From the NCBI RefSeq assembly GCF_028476545.1, contig NW_026731616.1, positions 649,001 through 713,000 on the forward strand: a DNA stretch of 64,000 nucleotides. The letters are read 5' to 3'. Origin of the DNA: Physella acuta. Lineage: Eukaryota; Mollusca; Gastropoda; Physidae. This document shows, piece by piece, positions 60,825-64,000 of the stretch; the first letter of the stretch is position 1, and every line of letters starts with the position of its first letter. The position numbers were made by a program, and so were the translations under genes. The notes beneath the pieces are model-generated. The model saw only the letters and a program-made list of their open reading frames with translations, was not told the origin of the DNA and made no database searches.

Positions 60825-62155
60825 GATTCTCTCAACAGACCAGCCTCTCTCAACATACCAGCCTCTCACAACAGATCAGCCTCACAACAGACCATCCTCT
60901 CAACATACCAGACTATCTTCGACATACCAGCCTCTCTCAACAGACCAGCCTCTCACAACAGACCAGCCTCTCTCAACAGACCTGCCTCTCTCAACAGACC
61001 AGCCTCTCTCAACAGACCAGCCTCTCACAACAGATCAGCCTCTCTCAATAGACCAACCTCTCAACATACCATACTATCTTCGACATACCAGCCTCTCTCA
61101 ACAGACCAGCCTCTCTCAACAGACCTGTCTCTCTCAACAGACCAGCCTCTCTCAACAGACCTGCCTCTCTCAACAGACCAGCCTCTCTGAACAGACCAGC
61201 ATCTCACAACAGATCAGCCTCTCTCAATAGACCAACCTCTCAACATACCATACTATCTTTGACATACCAGCCTCTCTCAACAGACCAGCCTCTCTCAACA
61301 GACCTGTCTCTCTCAACAGATTGGCCTCTCTCAACACACCAGTCTTACCACATAACAGACCAGCCTCTCAACATACCAGCTTCTCTCAACAGACCACATT
61401 CTCTCAACAGACCAGCCTCTCTCAACAGACCAGCCTCTCTCAACACACCAGTCTTACCACATAACAGACCAGCCTCTCAACATACCAGCTTCTCTCAACA
61501 GACCACATTCTCTCAACAGACCACCATTTCTTAACATACCAGCTTCTCTCAACAGACCAGCCTCTCTCAACAGACCAGCCTCTCAACATACCAGCCTCTC
61601 TCAACATACCCGCTTCTCTCGACAGACCACCATTTCTTAACATACCAGTCTCTCTCAACAGACCAGTCTTACCACACAAGGTATCAGCATCTCTCAACAT
61701 ACCAGCCTTTCACAACAGACGAGTCGTAACATACAAAATACCAAACTCTCTTAAATGACCAATCTTACCATACAGGACACCAGAATATCTCAACAAACTT
61801 GTCTAACCCTTTAAGACACCAGTAACTCTCAACAGACCATTCTTACCTTACAAGAGACCAGTCTATCTCAGCAGACCAGTTGTAATATACAAAAGACCAA
61901 TCTCTCTCAACTGACCGATCTTACCCTCCAAGATACCAGCCTCTCTCAACAGACCATTCTTACCACACAATAGACAAGCCTCTCTCAATACACCAGTCTT
62001 ACCATACAAGACACCAGCCTTTCTAAACAGACCAGTCGTAACATACAATAGACCAGCCTCACATAACAGAAAATAGACACCAACCTCTCTCAAAAAGACC
62101 AGTCTTACCATACAAGAGACCAGCCGATCTCAAAAGACCAGTCAGACCAATCAAG
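60825..62155. repeat. 18-bp minisatellite, about 1.3 kb
   Basis: Unit 'cctctctcaacagaccag', becoming irregular past 61,700. It encodes SLSQQT repeats in one frame because 18 is a multiple of 3. No start context or splice sites suggest a gene. Confidence 0.9.
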
Positions 62156-63157
62156 AATTCAATGCGACAAATATTCGGGCACTGCAGTACAACCATGATG
62201 CTACTATCTACTTCAAAGTGAATTAGCAGATAGCTGGCAATTGCTAAGCTAGGGTCGTAAGATTATGATCTCATATGTAGCCCCTGACAAGTTGTACAAG
62301 AGCAGAAAAAAAGATAAAAGCTGTCATATATGAGCAACTAAAAGCAAGTCATAAATTCACATTTTTGTGATGATTTACCTGATTTAAAAAATATGTTGCC
62401 ATTTTAATGTTTCTTCATGTGACGTTTATTCAAAGTATACATTTTAAAAATAAACACAATTTTTTGCTACATTTTGTAAAATAAGTAAACATTAAGTCAT
62501 TATTAATGTTATTAATGTGTTATGTCTCATTCATAATATATCTGACAATAAGGTTTATATTTTTATTATCATCATTCTACAAACCCAGCACCCACCAGAT
62601 TTAGTAAAATAAACTGTGAGAATAGAAAGATGTAATAAAGCATAATCTTCAACAGTTAACAAGTCTAGTGCTAAATACAGCCATAATGAATAAACTTCAA
62701 TAAACAGTCGAAAGCGATAAAGCCGTACTAAAACATCTCTACTAAAATTAACTTGACCCCATAAAGTAGAAAAAACTCAAATAATTAAAATATGAGCCCA
62801 AAACTATAATCTAAATATTATGAAGTGTTAATTATAACTTAAAAACATAAACATAACTAAATCACGTTCATTGGACAAAACGAACGAACGAGGCTGAGAC
62901 CGAAATTCTCGGCTCAAATCAGCTAAGTCTGAGCGCGCACAGATAAACGGTTTGCACCGAGAGTTTTAGACCGAGCAAAACCGACTATCTTTTAAACCTG
63001 CTATAATGTTTTAAATATTAACCTAACTCGTTTCAAAACGGTACAGTATAGTCGGTAGAGAGTTTCTTCGCACATATCATAAAAAAACAATTTGTTTTAG
63101 AGCGATCAACAATGAAATAATCAGTTTTTTGTCTCTCCTGTAAAATTTACATTTTCG
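62156..63157. other. Right interior of the TIR element
   Basis: AT-rich, no supported open frame. Confidence 0.5.
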
Positions 63158-63182
63158 GAGTTAGACGGTTTGCGACCGAGAC

Positions 63183-63188
<6 letters not shown>

Positions 63189-63229
<41 letters not shown>
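63189..63229. repeat. (AT)n microsatellite
   Basis: AT run outside the right terminal inverted repeat. Confidence 0.9.
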
Positions 63230-63231
<2 letters not shown>

Positions 63232-64000
63232 TTTCATTCATTATTAAGTATTTTTAACTACATTTATTTACAACGGATTAATACATTTGAAAAGTTGTGT
63301 TATTCTGTAACACTGCTTTTAAATAGTAATTATAAAAAAAAAGCTATCACTCAGATATTGCGAAATATTAATGACAATGACACAAATCTGTGAAAAAAGA
63401 TATACATTGAATATAGCCACATATCATACAACGTTTAATAGAATAGAAAAATAACACATTTTACATATTATTAATCATAGATAAGTAATCAGTATAACAA
63501 AAAATAAAAATGTAAGAACATCGACAGAAGGCTAAATTACGTAAGCGCTATCAAATTTGCAGCTGTTGTTCTTTTCATGTCACTCACACACACACACACA
63601 CAAACACACACCCACATACGTACATATATACACACGTACACACTCGTATGCTGTTGTATACTAATTTGCATGATTGAGTGATATGCAGATTTGTAAATGT
63701 TTTATGCCGCTTCACCCCATTCCTCTTCGGTTGACGTTGTATTTGATGTCACCCACCTAATTGTTTTGTCGCATGGCGTCAATTTGTGCACACATTGTAT
63801 TAATCCATCTAGAAAAAAATCATTTAAGGGACTAATTCTAACAGTTATTAATCAATTAAAAAAAAAACACATCGGTTTTGTTGTAATTATAACCTTTACT
63901 GTCATCCCGCCCGTCCACCATAGACGTGGATTGATATAAACTTGAGCTTTGTAAAATAGATATTTCTGGATCCCTATTTGTTTAAGGACAATTTAATTCA
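63230..64000. other. AT-rich end of window with (CA)n and an R1 terminus
   Basis: A CACACA stretch at 63,583-63,640, and the R1 end 'atttctggatccctatttgt' at 63,961. The 80-codon frame at 63,697 has no visible homology. Confidence 0.5.

Noticed and set aside
60773-61700. SLSQQT-repeat frames
   Set aside because: 18-bp minisatellite inside a TIR element.

Overview
The window looks like AT-rich, intron-bearing animal DNA, most likely from a heterobranch gastropod. The pointers are heavy (AT)n and G/C-run content, tRNA-derived SINEs, TCTAGA-rich DNA, hAT/Helitron/piggyBac/Ginger relics and tandem minisatellites. The species call is inference. There is no long conserved host gene, rRNA or functional tRNA, and nothing prokaryotic.

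The main finding is a scattered family of very small secreted-peptide genes, built from a signal-peptide exon (MKT-VVV..., ending in phase 1 with a G), a 37-91 bp second exon (phase 1 in, phase 2 out) and a short terminal exon. Second exons share W-C-x6-C with Trp at loop position 4. Pieces lie at 4.3/8.1/8.5 kb (unit 1, decayed), 22.5-23.7 kb minus (unit 3, most intact), 26.1 kb minus (unit 4, one exon), 28.2-28.7 kb (unit 2), 34.1-35.0 kb (unit 5, eight cysteines) and 43.0 kb with its mirror at 43.4 kb (unit 6, signal exon only). A second set of signal-like exons (SP2) lies at 15.9 kb minus, 51.7 kb and 54.8 kb. Between units 1 and 2 every nucleotide difference in exon 2, and in exon 3 up to its stop, changes the residue, while the 3' UTR is nearly unchanged. 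That pattern fits fast-evolving effector peptides (toxin, antimicrobial, pheromone or inhibitor; the role is unknown).

Layout. 0-2.5 kb: piggyBac relic and dispersed repeat R1. 3.4-12.2 kb: unit 1, a Ginger-like element in its intron, then a 2 kb 22-bp satellite and SINEs. 12.4-22.3 kb: R1/SINE composites and MITEs. 22.5-29.9 kb: units 3, 4 and 2, a 30-bp minisatellite, a Helitron, and a short copy of the 22-bp satellite. 30-35 kb: a repeat block with a hAT copy, then unit 5. 35.44-51.06 kb: a near-perfect 15.6 kb palindrome with its axis in an (AT)n tract at about 43,241. 51-59.9 kb: piggyBac copy 2, a possible two-exon gene at 54.3-54.6 kb, more minisatellites and R1. 60.1-63.2 kb: a 3 kb terminal-inverted-repeat element carrying an 18-bp minisatellite.

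The 22-bp satellite family lies just upstream of the signal exons (3.4 and 42.4 kb) and downstream of the terminal exons (9.35 and 29.3 kb). It may mark, or help drive, duplication of the peptide units. All gene models were read by eye from splice consensus, phase and family resemblance; no transcript data or database search was available.
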